Shown: positions 27,541-35,499, counted from the first letter of the stretch. The stretch is DNA of 64,000 bases from UBA7672 sp047601145 (GCA_047601145.1 JASGJW010000001.1:868001-932000), one strand, 5' to 3'. Translations and numbers: made by a program. The notes: generated by a model not told the origin, from the letters alone.

Positions 27541-29196
27541 ATGACTGACAGCCGCAACACTGCGGACCAGCAACAGGCCATGCGCGGAAACTTCCTTGCG
27601 CCGGCCTATCTGTGGGTTGCGGGCCTGCAGGGCTGGCGCGCGCTGGCTTTCTGCAGCGGTCTTGGCGCCATCGCCAATCTTGCCTTTCCGCCTTTGCATG
27701 TCTGGCCCGCCTTCGCTGTGGCGTTGTCGGGTCTGATCTGGAGCCTTGATGCGGCCCGTCTCGCAGACAAGCCGAAGCGCGCTGCTTTCTGGCGCGTCTT
27801 TGCGTTCGGCTTTGCCTACTACCTGGTCGGGATGCACTGGATCGCTTTTGCCTTCCTGGTCGATTCCCAGGAGTATGCGATCTTCCTCTGGATGCCGCTT
27901 ATCGCCCTGCCGGGCGGGCTCGCGCTGATCCTTGCGGGCATCCTCAATGCGGGTTTCCGCTTCTGGTGTCCCGGGCCTGCGCGCCTCATCATTTTCTCCG
28001 TCGCCTTCATGTTCGCCGAATGGTTCCGGTCCTCGCTGTTCGGCATCGGCGGCCTGCCATGGAACCTGCCGGGCATGATCTGGGCGCCGGGCGAGGCGGT
28101 CTCTCAATCGGCCTCGATCTGGGGCATCTACGGCCTGTCGATGCTGACGGTCGTCGCGATGGCCTCTCCTGCAACGCTGGCGGATGCGCGGGCGCGGGGA
28201 ACGACAGGTCCGCGGGCGGCGCCGATCATCGTCGCTGCAGTTGTGTTTGGCGCGATCTGGGGCTGGGGCGCGCGGCGGCTCGGCGAGGCGCCGGACACGC
28301 AGGCAAAGGGCGAGGTCGTGCGGCTGGTCGAAGCGGGCGTGCCGCAAAATCAGAAGACTGCCGCCAACGCCCAGAAAATCCTCTCGCGCTTCATCGAGCT
28401 GACCGGGCCAGATGTCGCCGGTGCGCCGCAGGTGGTGATCTGGCCGGAGGGAGCGCTGCCGGCCTGGCTGCATCAGGTGATCGACGTCGTGCCGCCGAAC
28501 CTGCACCGGCGCTTCCTGCTGATCGGCGCGCCGCGGGTGGAGAATTACGGAACGCCCGAGGAGAAAGCGTTTAACTCGCTGGCCGTGCTCAATGGCGACA
28601 GCGGCGCGCGCGGACAGGTCGACGTCTACGACAAGCACATGCTTGTGCCGTTCGGCGAGTTCACGCCGTTCGCCGGCATCCTGCAGGCGATCGGGCTCAA
28701 GACGTTGCAGGACCTTGCGCCGGGCGGCTTCGAAGCGGGGCCATCGCCCGCCTCGGTGCGCGTTGCGGGGATACCAGCCTTTGGCCCGTTGATCTGTTAC
28801 GAGGCGATCTTCCCGGGCCTCACGGCGGAAGGTTCGGACCGGCCCGAATGGCTGGTCAACATCACCAATGATGCGTGGTTTGGCGCCCTGATCGGTCCGG
28901 CGCAGCACGCGGGCCAGGCGCGCTACCGCTCGATCGAGGAAGGCCTGCCGATGGCGCGTGTCGCGGCGGGCGGGGACACAGGCATGATCGACGCCTATGG
29001 CCGCTGGACCGTGCGGGGCCGGCCAGCCGATCCAGCACATTTCGGTCCCGACCCGGATGGCTGGCATTCCAGCGTCGTCGATGCGCCCATTCCACCCGCG
29101 CTGGAGCCGACGCCCTACAGCGTCTGGCGGGACGGCATGTTCTGGATAATTCTGCTGGGGCTCAACCTCGGGTTGTTCGTCCTGCCGCGCCGCTGA
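27541..29196 (+). CDS. lnt: Apolipoprotein N-acyltransferase
   Basis: A 551-aa inner-membrane enzyme that adds the third acyl chain to the N-terminal Cys of lipoproteins, needed for their release to the outer membrane. Six or more membrane segments fill the first 240 residues. The periplasmic nitrilase-like domain has the Glu of WPEGALP (about 302), the Lys of DKHMLVPFGEF (about 364) and the Cys of LICYEA (about 420), making a complete catalytic triad. A last membrane helix ends the protein. The window encodes many predicted lipoprotein substrates. Confidence 0.97.
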   Translation: MTDSRNTADQQQAMRGNFLAPAYLWVAGLQGWRALAFCSGLGAIANLAFPPLHVWPAFAVALSGLIWSLDAARLADKPKRAAFWRVFAFGFAYYLVGMHWIAFAFLVDSQEYAIFLWMPLIALPGGLALILAGILNAGFRFWCPGPARLIIFSVAFMFAEWFRSSLFGIGGLPWNLPGMIWAPGEAVSQSASIWGIYGLSMLTVVAMASPATLADARARGTTGPRAAPIIVAAVVFGAIWGWGARRLGEAPDTQAKGEVVRLVEAGVPQNQKTAANAQKILSRFIELTGPDVAGAPQVVIWPEGALPAWLHQVIDVVPPNLHRRFLLIGAPRVENYGTPEEKAFNSLAVLNGDSGARGQVDVYDKHMLVPFGEFTPFAGILQAIGLKTLQDLAPGGFEAGPSPASVRVAGIPAFGPLICYEAIFPGLTAEGSDRPEWLVNITNDAWFGALIGPAQHAGQARYRSIEEGLPMARVAAGGDTGMIDAYGRWTVRGRPADPAHFGPDPDGWHSSVVDAPIPPALEPTPYSVWRDGMFWIILLGLNLGLFVLPRR

Positions 29197-29232
29197 AGGA
29201 TGGTGTCTCTTTAGAAGAGTTTGGGGGATCGC

Positions 29233-29646
29233 ATGGCAGCGGAAACGAGGGAGCCTTCGCCAATAGACGTCGCGGTCGGCGCCAGGATCAGGCAGTTGCG
29301 CGAGGCGCGGAATATTTCCCAGAAGGAACTCGGCCAGCAGGTCGGCCTGACCCACCAGCAGTTCAGGAAATACGAGGCGGGCGAAAACCGCATTTCGGCA
29401 GGCCGGCTCTGGGAAATCGCAAAGATCCTGCGCACCACGATCGTCTATTTCTATGAGGGCATAGATCCTGTTCCGGCGCGCGTCCGGCGGGGGATGGCAG
29501 AGGAAGCGGCCGATTTTGCGGGCCAGCCAAGCGATGAGGCCAGCGAACTGGCCGTGGCGTTTGACCGCATCGAGGACGAAGAGGTGCGTTCAGCCCTGGC
29601 CGCCGAGGTGAAAAAACAGGCATGGGCGGCCCGCCGCCAAAGGTAA
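29233..29646 (+). CDS. XRE-family transcriptional regulator
   Basis: A 137-aa protein with an N-terminal HTH_3 domain (about residues 15-70): LREARNISQKELGQQVG, then LTHQQFRKYEAGENRISAG, the usual turn and recognition helix. The C-terminal half has no recognised ligand domain. Regulators of this type sit between lnt and metK in many alphaproteobacteria, so it may act on the methionine/SAM genes; a perfect inverted repeat 50 bp past its stop, before metK, is a candidate site. Confidence 0.9.
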   Translation: MAAETREPSPIDVAVGARIRQLREARNISQKELGQQVGLTHQQFRKYEAGENRISAGRLWEIAKILRTTIVYFYEGIDPVPARVRRGMAEEAADFAGQPSDEASELAVAFDRIEDEEVRSALAAEVKKQAWAARRQR

Positions 29647-29695
29647 ATCGCCAGATTTGCCAGTGCTTACGCCACCCTTGGGCTTAGCTAAATCG

Positions 29696-29713
29696 TATAA
29701 AGCTTTCTTTATA
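29696..29713 (+). promoter_or_regulatory. Inverted repeat upstream of metK
   Basis: TATAAAG-CTTT-CTTTATA, with perfect 7-bp arms, 48 bp before the metK start. A/T-rich DNA of this kind stands out against the GC-rich background and could be both a -10 region and an operator, for instance for the adjacent XRE protein. It does not resemble the SAM-II or SAM/SAH riboswitch cores I can recall. Confidence 0.4.
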
Positions 29714-29760
29714 TGGCTGGCCGGGTTATTGCAGCACCGACCTTTTTCCGGGAGTTCCGC

Positions 29761-30955
29761 GTGGCGCGTTCCAATTACCTTTTTACCAGCGAAAGCGTGT
29801 CCGAAGGCCACCCTGACAAGGTGTGCGACCGGATCTCCGATGAGGTCGTGGACCTCTATCTACCGTACCACTATCGAACAGGGTCTCGACGTCTGGTCGC
29901 TGCGTTGCGCCGCCGAGACGCTGGCGACGACCAACAAGGTGGTTATCGCGGGCGAGTTCCGCGGCACCGACGCGGTCACCAAGGACCTGATCGCCCACCG
30001 CGCGCGGATGGCCATCAAGGACATCGGCTACGACCAGGAAGGTTTCTCCTGGCGCAATGCCGACATCGAGGTTCTGCTGCACGGCCAGTCCGAGCATATC
30101 GCGCAGGGCGTGGATGCCTCGGGTAACAAGGAAGAGGGCGCGGGCGACCAGGGCATCATGTTCGGCTATGCGACGAACGAGACGCCCGAGCTGATGCCGG
30201 CGCCGATCCAGTTCTCGCACCGTATCCTGAAACTGCTCGCTGACGCACGTCACTCCGGCAAGGAGAAGACGCTGGCGCCGGACGCCAAGAGCCAAGTCAC
30301 CGTCCGCTACGAGAACGGCAAGCCGAAAGAGGCCGTCTCAATCGTGCTGTCGACCCAGCACACAGATCCGAACCAGTCGAGCGAGGACATCCGCAGAATC
30401 GTCGAGCCCTATATCCGCCAGGCGCTCGGCGACGTGCTGCCGATCGCGAAGGACTGCAAGTGGTGGATCAACCCCACGGGCAAGTTCGTCATCGGCGGTC
30501 CGGACGGCGACTGCGGCCTCACGGGCCGGAAGATCATTGTCGACACCTATGGTGGCGCAGCCCCGCATGGCGGCGGCGCTTTCTCGGGCAAGGACCCGAC
30601 GAAGGTTGACCGCTCGGCCGCTTACGCCGCACGCTATCTCGCCAAGAACGTTGTCGCGGCCGGCCTTGCTGACCGCTGCGTGATCCAGCTCTCCTACGCC
30701 ATCGGCGTTCCCGAGCCGCTGTCGATCTATGCGAACTGCGACGGCACGGAGAAGTGCGATCTCGCCAAGCTCGAGAAGCGCCTCGGCGACGTGATGGACC
30801 TGCGTCCGCGCGGCATCCGCACGCATCTCGGCCTCAACAAGCCGATCTACGCGCGCACCTCTGCCTACGGCCATTTCGGCCGCGAGCCGGATGCCGACGG
30901 CGGCTTCTCGTGGGAGAAGACCGACATCGCCGCCCAGCTCAAGGACCTCGCATAG
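29761..30955 (+). CDS. metK: S-adenosylmethionine synthetase, frameshifted near the 5' end
   Basis: The GTG at 29761, with GGAG 6 bases upstream, opens the true MetK N terminus (VARSNYLFTSESVSEGHPDK), which carries the His and Asp of the active site. This frame runs only to about 29862 in register (ending DEVVDLYL). The rest of the enzyme (RTTIEQGLDVWSLRCAAETL onward, through GHGQ-type and GGGAFSGKD motifs, to the stop) is read in the next frame from about 29864. One surplus base within 29860-29863 explains the break: removing it restores an uninterrupted MetK of about 397 aa, a normal length. The remaining sequence is well preserved and the gene is normally essential, so a sequencing or assembly error is the likeliest cause. 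A programmed +1 shift is not supported by any recognised site. Confidence 0.9.
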
Positions 30956-30964
30956 GTTCGCGAT

Positions 30965-30984
30965 CCCTGCGGCGCGCCGCAGGG
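30965..30984. repeat. 20-bp perfect palindrome after metK
   Basis: CCCTGCGGCGCGCCGCAGGG is self-complementary throughout and begins 9 bases past the metK stop. It would form a strong hairpin just before the T-tailed terminator at 31002 and may assist termination or protect the mRNA end. Confidence 0.7.
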
Positions 30985-31001
30985 CTGGGATTTTGGATTG
31001 G

Positions 31002-31036
31002 AACGCGGTCGCCTCCCGGCGGCCGCGTTTGTTTTT
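31002..31036 (+). terminator. Rho-independent terminator after metK
   Basis: A 12-bp stem (AACGCGGTCGCC with GGCGGCCGCGTT, one G-U pair) closes a TCCC loop and is followed by TGTTTTT. It would end the metK transcript, so trmB probably has its own promoter in the 65 bp that follow. Confidence 0.85.
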
Positions 31037-31100
31037 GGCGGGACCGGCTGGGCGCACATGCACTGTTGCAGCCTGGCGCGGGGCATGGTTTCAGGGCGCG

Positions 31101-31784
31101 ATGAGTGAGGCGCCTGAGAAGAGACACCGGCTTTATGGCCGCGCGGCGGGCAAGCCGCTGTCGAAACGGCAGCAGGGGCTGGTTGATGATCTGCTGCCGC
31201 GGATCGGGGTAGAGACGACCGATCGACATCTGGATTCGGCTTCGCTGTTTCCGGGCAAGCGCGAGGTGTGGCTCGAGATCGGGTTTGGCGGCGGGGAGCA
31301 TCTGGCGGGGCAGGCCGAGCGGCACGGCGACATCGGCTTCATCGGGGCCGAGCCGTTCATCGATGGCGTCGCAAAGCTGCTGACGGCGATCGAGGAGAAG
31401 GCGCTGTCGAATGTGCGCCTGCGGCGCGGGGATGCGCGCGACCTGGTGTCGACGTTCGCGGACAGCTCGATCGACCGCGTGTTCATCCTGTTTCCCGATC
31501 CGTGGCCAAAGACACGCCATCGCAAGCGGCGGCTGGTTCAGGCCGAGTTCGTAGGCGAGCTGGCGCGCATCATGAAGCCGGGCGCGCGGCTGCGCTTTGC
31601 AACCGACTGGGCGGACTATGCCAATCGCGCGCTGGCGGATGTACTGAGCGACAAGCGCTTTACATGGAAGGCCGAGCGGGCGGACGACTGGCGCGTGGCG
31701 CCGGTCGATCATGTGACAACGCGCTATCAGGAGAAGCGGCTGGGCGATTGCGCGCCGGTGTTCCTGGATTTTGTGCGGTCGTAG
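31101..31784 (+). CDS. trmB: tRNA (guanine-N7-)-methyltransferase
   Basis: A 227-aa SAM-dependent enzyme that methylates G46 in the tRNA variable loop. The SAM-binding motif LEIGFGGGEHL is near residue 55, the acidic GAEPF segment ends motif II, and FILFPDPWPKTRHRKRRL is the TrmB signature. The ATG at 31101 gives the normal length; the frame is open further upstream through the terminator region, which is not coding. It is the last gene of the rightward housekeeping block. Confidence 0.96.
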   Translation: MSEAPEKRHRLYGRAAGKPLSKRQQGLVDDLLPRIGVETTDRHLDSASLFPGKREVWLEIGFGGGEHLAGQAERHGDIGFIGAEPFIDGVAKLLTAIEEKALSNVRLRRGDARDLVSTFADSSIDRVFILFPDPWPKTRHRKRRLVQAEFVGELARIMKPGARLRFATDWADYANRALADVLSDKRFTWKAERADDWRVAPVDHVTTRYQEKRLGDCAPVFLDFVRS

Positions 31785-31786
31785 CT

Positions 31787-31919
31787 AAAGGGGCGAGCCG
31801 TATCGGGCTTCTCTGAGGCCGGATCAATCGATCCGTCCGCCGTCCCGTGAATCCGACTCGCCCCTTTCCTCTCGCGGCTTTGCCGCGATCCACTTCCCAC
31901 CTCTTTGCGGGGGGGCAAA
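31787..31919. repeat. Cluster of three inverted repeats between trmB and the MBL-fold gene
   Basis: AAAGGGGCGAG (31787-31797) pairs perfectly with CTCGCCCCTTT (31857-31867) across 59 bases that themselves contain CGGG/CCCG. CGCGGC-TTT-GCCGCG follows at 31873-31887, and TTTGC with GCAAA around a G tract lies at 31904-31919. The genes on either side converge, so this may act as a two-way transcription end; only the last hairpin has a T run, on the minus strand (TTTTTT). No second copy of the unit was seen in the window. Confidence 0.6.
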
Positions 31920-31934
31920 AAAGCGCCGGGGTCG

Positions 31935-32681
31935 CTAAGCCGCCCGCGCTATCGCAGCCTGCTTCATCGCGGCGATCATGCGCTGATCGTAGTCGGCGGC
32001 GAGGGCATTGAGCGCGCCGGTGCAATCGCCGTTGAAGGACGGGCCGTGCATCAGGGCGAGCGTGCGCGGCGCGCGCGCGCCGAGTTTGCGGATCGTGTCG
32101 CCCATGCCGGGGTTAAGGCTGGAGGCGTGGAACATGTCTTCAGCGGCGATGGCAGGGCCGACGATGTCGCCATCTGTCAGCGTCTTGTCGCCGAGCTGGG
32201 TGAAGAGGTCGCCGCAGAACAGCGTGCCTGTGCTTTCCTCGTGGATGACGCCGGCTTCCCAGCCATGGGGAATGTGTGGCGTGTCGAGATAGCGGATCTG
32301 CTTGCCCCCGAGATCGATGATCTCGCCATCGGCCAGGGTGCGCGGGGGCCGGTCGGCCATGTCGGAGAGCGAGACCATGCAGCCGGTGGCGCCGTGGGCG
32401 ATCTCGGCGCGAGGTGAAGCGGCCAGCCAGTCATTCATCGAGCCGCATTCGTCGGCCTCATAGTGACCGAAGGTGATCCAGCGCAGGCGTTTGGGGTCGA
32501 TCAGCTTCGCGACGGCGGCGTGGACGAGCGGGAAGAGGCGGCGCGGGCCGGTGTGGAAGAGGAGAGGGTCTTCGCCGCGCACGAGGAACTGGTTGAAGAC
32601 GAAGCCGCCCGGCGGGCCGTCCGTCGTGAGCGTCGACAGACGGAAGATGTCGGCGGCGATTTCGGTGGTGCGGGTTTCCAT
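31935..32681 (-). CDS. MBL-fold, flavodiiron-like (ODP-type) protein
   Basis: A 248-aa metallo-beta-lactamase-fold protein. The ligand set looks like the diiron centre of flavodiiron proteins and ODP oxygen sensors rather than a zinc hydrolase: FGHYEADECG gives H-x-E-x-D, with Glu in place of the usual His of the motif; DTPHIPHGWEAGV supplies a later His, and FCGDLF the bridging Asp. No flavodoxin domain is fused. It may bind O2 or reduce O2 or NO with a separate electron donor; this is inference. It is divergent from a TetR gene, which probably controls it. Confidence 0.78.
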   Translation of the reverse strand: METRTTEIAADIFRLSTLTTDGPPGGFVFNQFLVRGEDPLLFHTGPRRLFPLVHAAVAKLIDPKRLRWITFGHYEADECGSMNDWLAASPRAEIAHGATGCMVSLSDMADRPPRTLADGEIIDLGGKQIRYLDTPHIPHGWEAGVIHEESTGTLFCGDLFTQLGDKTLTDGDIVGPAIAAEDMFHASSLNPGMGDTIRKLGARAPRTLALMHGPSFNGDCTGALNALAADYDQRMIAAMKQAAIARAA

Positions 32682-32732
32682 GGGCGGAACCTCCTGCTGG
32701 CGCCCGTGTGACGGGCGTTCTCATTTGACTAT

Positions 32733-32742
32733 ACACATGTGT
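32733..32742. promoter_or_regulatory. Palindromic operator candidate between the MBL-fold gene and tetR
   Basis: ACACATGTGT, a perfect 10-bp palindrome (TACACATGTG extends it on one side), is placed 51 bp from the MBL-fold start and 56 bp from the TetR start. Central palindromes in such divergent pairs commonly bind the encoded TetR protein and repress both genes. Confidence 0.5.
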
Positions 32743-32798
32743 GCAGTGAAATATCGGCCTTGTCAATATGGCTGCACAAGGATGTACTGCGAAAACGC

Positions 32799-33383
32799 AT
32801 GACACGCAGCCAGACACGCAAATACACGCTTGGGAAACGGGCCGAGAGCCAGGCGGAGACGCGAGCGCGGATCGTCGAGGCGGCGATCGACCTGCACAGC
32901 ACGGTGGGGCCGGCGCGAACGACGATCAGCATGATCGCCGGTAAGGCGGGCGTGCAGCGGCATACCCTCTATGCGCATTTTCCCGATGAGTGGTCGATCG
33001 CGCTGGCCTGTTCCGGCCTGTCGATGGAGCGCAACCCGCCGCCGGATGCCGAGGCCTGGCGCGGGATCGGGGCGCGTGACGAGCGGCTGCGCACGGGGCT
33101 GCGCGCGATCTATGACTGGTATTGCGAGAATGCGGATCTCCTCGGCTGCGTGCTGCGCGATGCGGAGCATCATGAGCTGACGCGGAAGATCAGCGAGCTG
33201 CGGTTCGGGCCCTATATGGCGGGGTATCACGCCGTGCTGGGCGCGGGGCTCAATGCGAAGCAGCGCGCGATGCTGGGGCTGGCGCTGAGCTATTTCACCT
33301 GGCGGACGCTGACGCGCGAGGGCGGGCTGAAGCAGGCGGCGGCGGTGGGCGCGATGGCCGACGCGATCGCGGCGGCGGGCTAG
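32799..33383 (+). CDS. TetR-family transcriptional regulator (MBL-fold neighbour)
   Basis: A 194-aa regulator. The N-terminal HTH includes TRARIVEAAIDL, TTISMIAGKAGVQRHTLYAHF (in which the recognition helix ends in the TLYxHF pattern). The C-terminal part is helical and unlike any named ligand-binding subgroup known to me. The ATG at 32799 was preferred to an upstream start at 32739, because the added residues would not be TetR-like and would cover the operator region. Its stop overlaps the convergent methyltransferase stop by 4 bases (CTAG). Confidence 0.88.
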   Translation: MTRSQTRKYTLGKRAESQAETRARIVEAAIDLHSTVGPARTTISMIAGKAGVQRHTLYAHFPDEWSIALACSGLSMERNPPPDAEAWRGIGARDERLRTGLRAIYDWYCENADLLGCVLRDAEHHELTRKISELRFGPYMAGYHAVLGAGLNAKQRAMLGLALSYFTWRTLTREGGLKQAAAVGAMADAIAAAG

Positions 33384-34162
33384 TTCTTCGGCTTTTCGAA
33401 CACGGCGATGAAGCGGTCGGTGCGGCCGCGCACGCCGGGGCGGAAGACGTTGAAGCGGCGATCATCAAAGCTCGAGTTCATCAGGATCATGTCAGTGGCG
33501 CGAAAGCCGGCGCGCAGGAGCTGGCCGGTGACGTCGCCATGGCTGATGCGGTGGAGATAGACCTGTTCGGCGAGCGCCATGGTTTCGATGGCGTCATGGT
33601 CTTCGATCACGAGATGGCCGCCGGGCTTCAGCATCTTGAAGAAGCGTTCGTTGAGGGCGATGAAGTCGCCGGATTTAAGAATGATGTCGTGATAGACCTG
33701 GCCCAGCATGATGAGGTCGTAGCTATCGGCGGGGGCGTCGAGCTCGTTCCAGCTCGTGGTGATCCAGCCAATGTTGGTGCGCTTGATCGACTGCTTCTGG
33801 ACGTCCGGGTCCATGAAGGGGAACTGCACGATCCAGCCGGGCGTGTTGTGGATGTCGACATGGCCTTTGGGGCCCACGATTGTTGAGAGGAGTAGCGCGA
33901 GATAGCCGCCGCCCGAGGCGACATCGAGCACGCGGTCGCCGGGTTTGGCGGCGGCTTCCTTGAGGATGAGGTCGGTCATGCGCCCATCATCGCGCAGGCG
34001 GGATTCCATCGTGCGACCAGGATCGGCGAGGGCGGCCTTGATGGCGGGATCGGCTTTCGCCTCCTTGCGGAGCTCGGCGACATTGGTGCGCGGGGCGATA
34101 TCCTGCGCGATGGCGGGCGCGGCGAGGGCGAGCGCCAGGATGAAGGCGAGTGTCCGCTTCAC
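33380..34162 (-). CDS. Exported class I SAM-dependent methyltransferase-like protein
   Basis: A 260-aa protein with a clear Sec signal peptide (MKRTLAFILALALAAPAIAQ, cut after about residue 19) followed by a methyltransferase fold: motif I is VLDVASGGGYLALLL, then a DLIMLGQVYHD segment and the post-strand motif LKPGGHLVIEDH. This matches a group of predicted periplasmic methyltransferases in Proteobacteria. SAM is not known to be available in the periplasm, so the true role is unclear. It is the last gene of the gpsA-YciI-methyltransferase string, overlapping the YciI stop by 4 bases. Confidence 0.85.
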   Translation of the reverse strand: MKRTLAFILALALAAPAIAQDIAPRTNVAELRKEAKADPAIKAALADPGRTMESRLRDDGRMTDLILKEAAAKPGDRVLDVASGGGYLALLLSTIVGPKGHVDIHNTPGWIVQFPFMDPDVQKQSIKRTNIGWITTSWNELDAPADSYDLIMLGQVYHDIILKSGDFIALNERFFKMLKPGGHLVIEDHDAIETMALAEQVYLHRISHGDVTGQLLRAGFRATDMILMNSSFDDRRFNVFRPGVRGRTDRFIAVFEKPKN

Positions 34163-34443
34163 TGGCTGATCAGCCAGTTGAAGGGGCGGACGGAGGTCGA
34201 GGCCCAGAGGCCGGCGAGGGCGTAGGGGTCGCGCGCGTAGAGGGCTTTGGCGGCCTCGAGGCTTTCGGCTTCGATCACCAGCATGGAGCCGACGGGCGTT
34301 GCGCCATCATCCGATAGCATCGGGCCGCCGATCTTCACGATGGGGCTGAGCGAGGCGATCCAGTCGAGGTGCGACTGGCGCGTGGCCTTGCGGATCTCGA
34401 GCGCGCCCGGCTTGTCGAGGCCGTGGAAGGCGAACAGGGGCAT
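34159..34443 (-). CDS. YciI-family protein
   Basis: A 94-aa small protein of the YciI-like dimeric ferredoxin-like fold. It has the features of the family: MPLFAFHGLDKPGALEIR at the start, HLDWIAS with the conserved His, GGPML, and PYALAGLW with a conserved Asp-Pro preceding it. Family members may be small enzymes, since the conserved His-Asp pair resembles an active site, but function is unproven. It follows gpsA with no gap, a pairing seen in many alphaproteobacteria. Confidence 0.88.
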   Translation of the reverse strand: MPLFAFHGLDKPGALEIRKATRQSHLDWIASLSPIVKIGGPMLSDDGATPVGSMLVIEAESLEAAKALYARDPYALAGLWASTSVRPFNWLISQ

Positions 34444-35466
34444 CTATTCTTCTCTCATGGGTCTGTTGAGCAGCTGGCCGACGGCGGCCTTCGCATCGAG
34501 GCGGCCTTCGATCATGTCGAGGACAACTTCGCAGATCGGCAGATCGACATCGAGTTTCTTCGCGAGGGCGACGAGAGCTGGAGCGGTTTCGGCCCCTTCG
34601 GTGACGGCCTTGCGGCTGGCGAGGATCTCCTGCGCGGACTTTCCGCGGCCGAGCTCCATGCCGAAACTCATATTGCGCGACTGGGGCGAGGAGCAGGTGA
34701 GGACGAGGTCGCCGAGGCCGCAAAGGCCAGCGAGGGTTTCCGGGCGGCCGCCGAGTTTGACGCCGAGGCGGGTCATCTCGGCAAAGCCGCGCGCGATGAG
34801 GGCGGCGTGGGCGGAGCGGCCGAGCCCCATGCCCTCGCAGACGCCGCACGCGATGGCGAGCACGTTCTTGATTGCGCCGCCGGCTTCTGCGCCGACGAGA
34901 TCATCGCTCCAGTAGGTGCGGAAGTGCGGCCGGCCGATCGAGCGCATCCAGGCATCGCCGATGGCGCGGTCGGGGCAGGCGAGCGTGACGGCGGTTGGAA
35001 GTCCGCGCGCAACATCGATGGCGAAGGAGGGGCCGGAGAGGACGGCGGGCGAGGCGCTGGGCGCTTCTTCCGCGAGCACGTCGGTCATCAGCTTGAGCGA
35101 GCCGCGCTCGATGCCTTTCGAGCAGAGCGCGATGGGCGTGCCAGGTTTGAGGTGAGGCGCGAGGCGTTTGAGCGTCGAGCGGAGGTGCTGGGCTGGCGCG
35201 ACAAGAAGGATCGCATCGCAAACGGCGAGTGTCGCCATGTCGGTCGAGGCGGGCATCGCGGGAATGGGCGTCGAGGGCAGGAAAGTCGGGTTGCCCTGGC
35301 CCCTGGAAAGCGCGTCGGCGATATCGGGTTCGAGCGCCCAGACCTTCACGTCGCGGCCGGCGGCGAGAGCGCATATGGCGAGGGCCGTTCCCCATGCGCC
35401 GGCGCCTGCGACACCGACTCGCTGGAAAGTCGTTTCGGTCCGGGCTATATCTTCTGAAGATTTCAT
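34444..35466 (-). CDS. gpsA: Glycerol-3-phosphate dehydrogenase [NAD(P)+]
   Basis: A 340-aa cytosolic enzyme reducing dihydroxyacetone phosphate to glycerol-3-phosphate for phospholipid synthesis. The dinucleotide-binding motif GAGAWGTALA lies near residue 20, the catalytic Lys sits in AGGAIKNVLAIACG, and GLCGLGDLVLTCSS is the late family motif. The ATG at 35466 was chosen over the longer frame to 35577, which would cross the divergent tetR start. A palindrome, TGAACGTTCA, abuts this start codon, so the neighbouring TetR could repress gpsA. Confidence 0.95.
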   Translation of the reverse strand: MKSSEDIARTETTFQRVGVAGAGAWGTALAICALAAGRDVKVWALEPDIADALSRGQGNPTFLPSTPIPAMPASTDMATLAVCDAILLVAPAQHLRSTLKRLAPHLKPGTPIALCSKGIERGSLKLMTDVLAEEAPSASPAVLSGPSFAIDVARGLPTAVTLACPDRAIGDAWMRSIGRPHFRTYWSDDLVGAEAGGAIKNVLAIACGVCEGMGLGRSAHAALIARGFAEMTRLGVKLGGRPETLAGLCGLGDLVLTCSSPQSRNMSFGMELGRGKSAQEILASRKAVTEGAETAPALVALAKKLDVDLPICEVVLDMIEGRLDAKAAVGQLLNRPMREE

Positions 35467-35484
35467 TGAACGTTCAGCGTTCCG
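35467..35484. promoter_or_regulatory. TetR-type operator candidate, copy 1 (gpsA/tetR)
   Basis: TGAACGTTCAGCGTTCCG begins with a perfect 10-bp palindrome (TGAACGTTCA) and also holds GAACG-TTCAG-CGTTC. It fills the space directly upstream of gpsA and 15 bp before the tetR ATG. The same string with four changes recurs after tetR at 36216, so it is likely the binding site of this TetR protein. Confidence 0.6.
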
Positions 35485-35499
35485 AAGTACATTCGCCAC

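Noticed and set aside
27445..29355. 636-codon frame antisense to corC/lnt
   Set aside because: Crosses gene boundaries of three well-supported genes and has no motif.
29641..29760. SAM riboswitch before metK
   Set aside because: I could not fit the SAM-II or SAM/SAH pseudoknot cores to this leader; only an A/T-rich dyad and a ribosome site are visible. A covariance search would be decisive.
29851..29880. Programmed +1 frameshift in metK
   Set aside because: No known slippery or stimulatory element is present, MetK is not known to be recoded, and one extra base in a short run is better explained as an error.
16026..31784. Genomic island or recent transfer in the central block
   Set aside because: Gene content is housekeeping, composition looks uniform, and gene order is typical of related genomes; no mobile-element gene is present.
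31904..31919. Strong terminator for the MBL-fold gene
   Set aside because: The minus strand has a T6 run before, not after, the TTTGC/GCAAA stem as read in transcription order, so termination there is doubtful.
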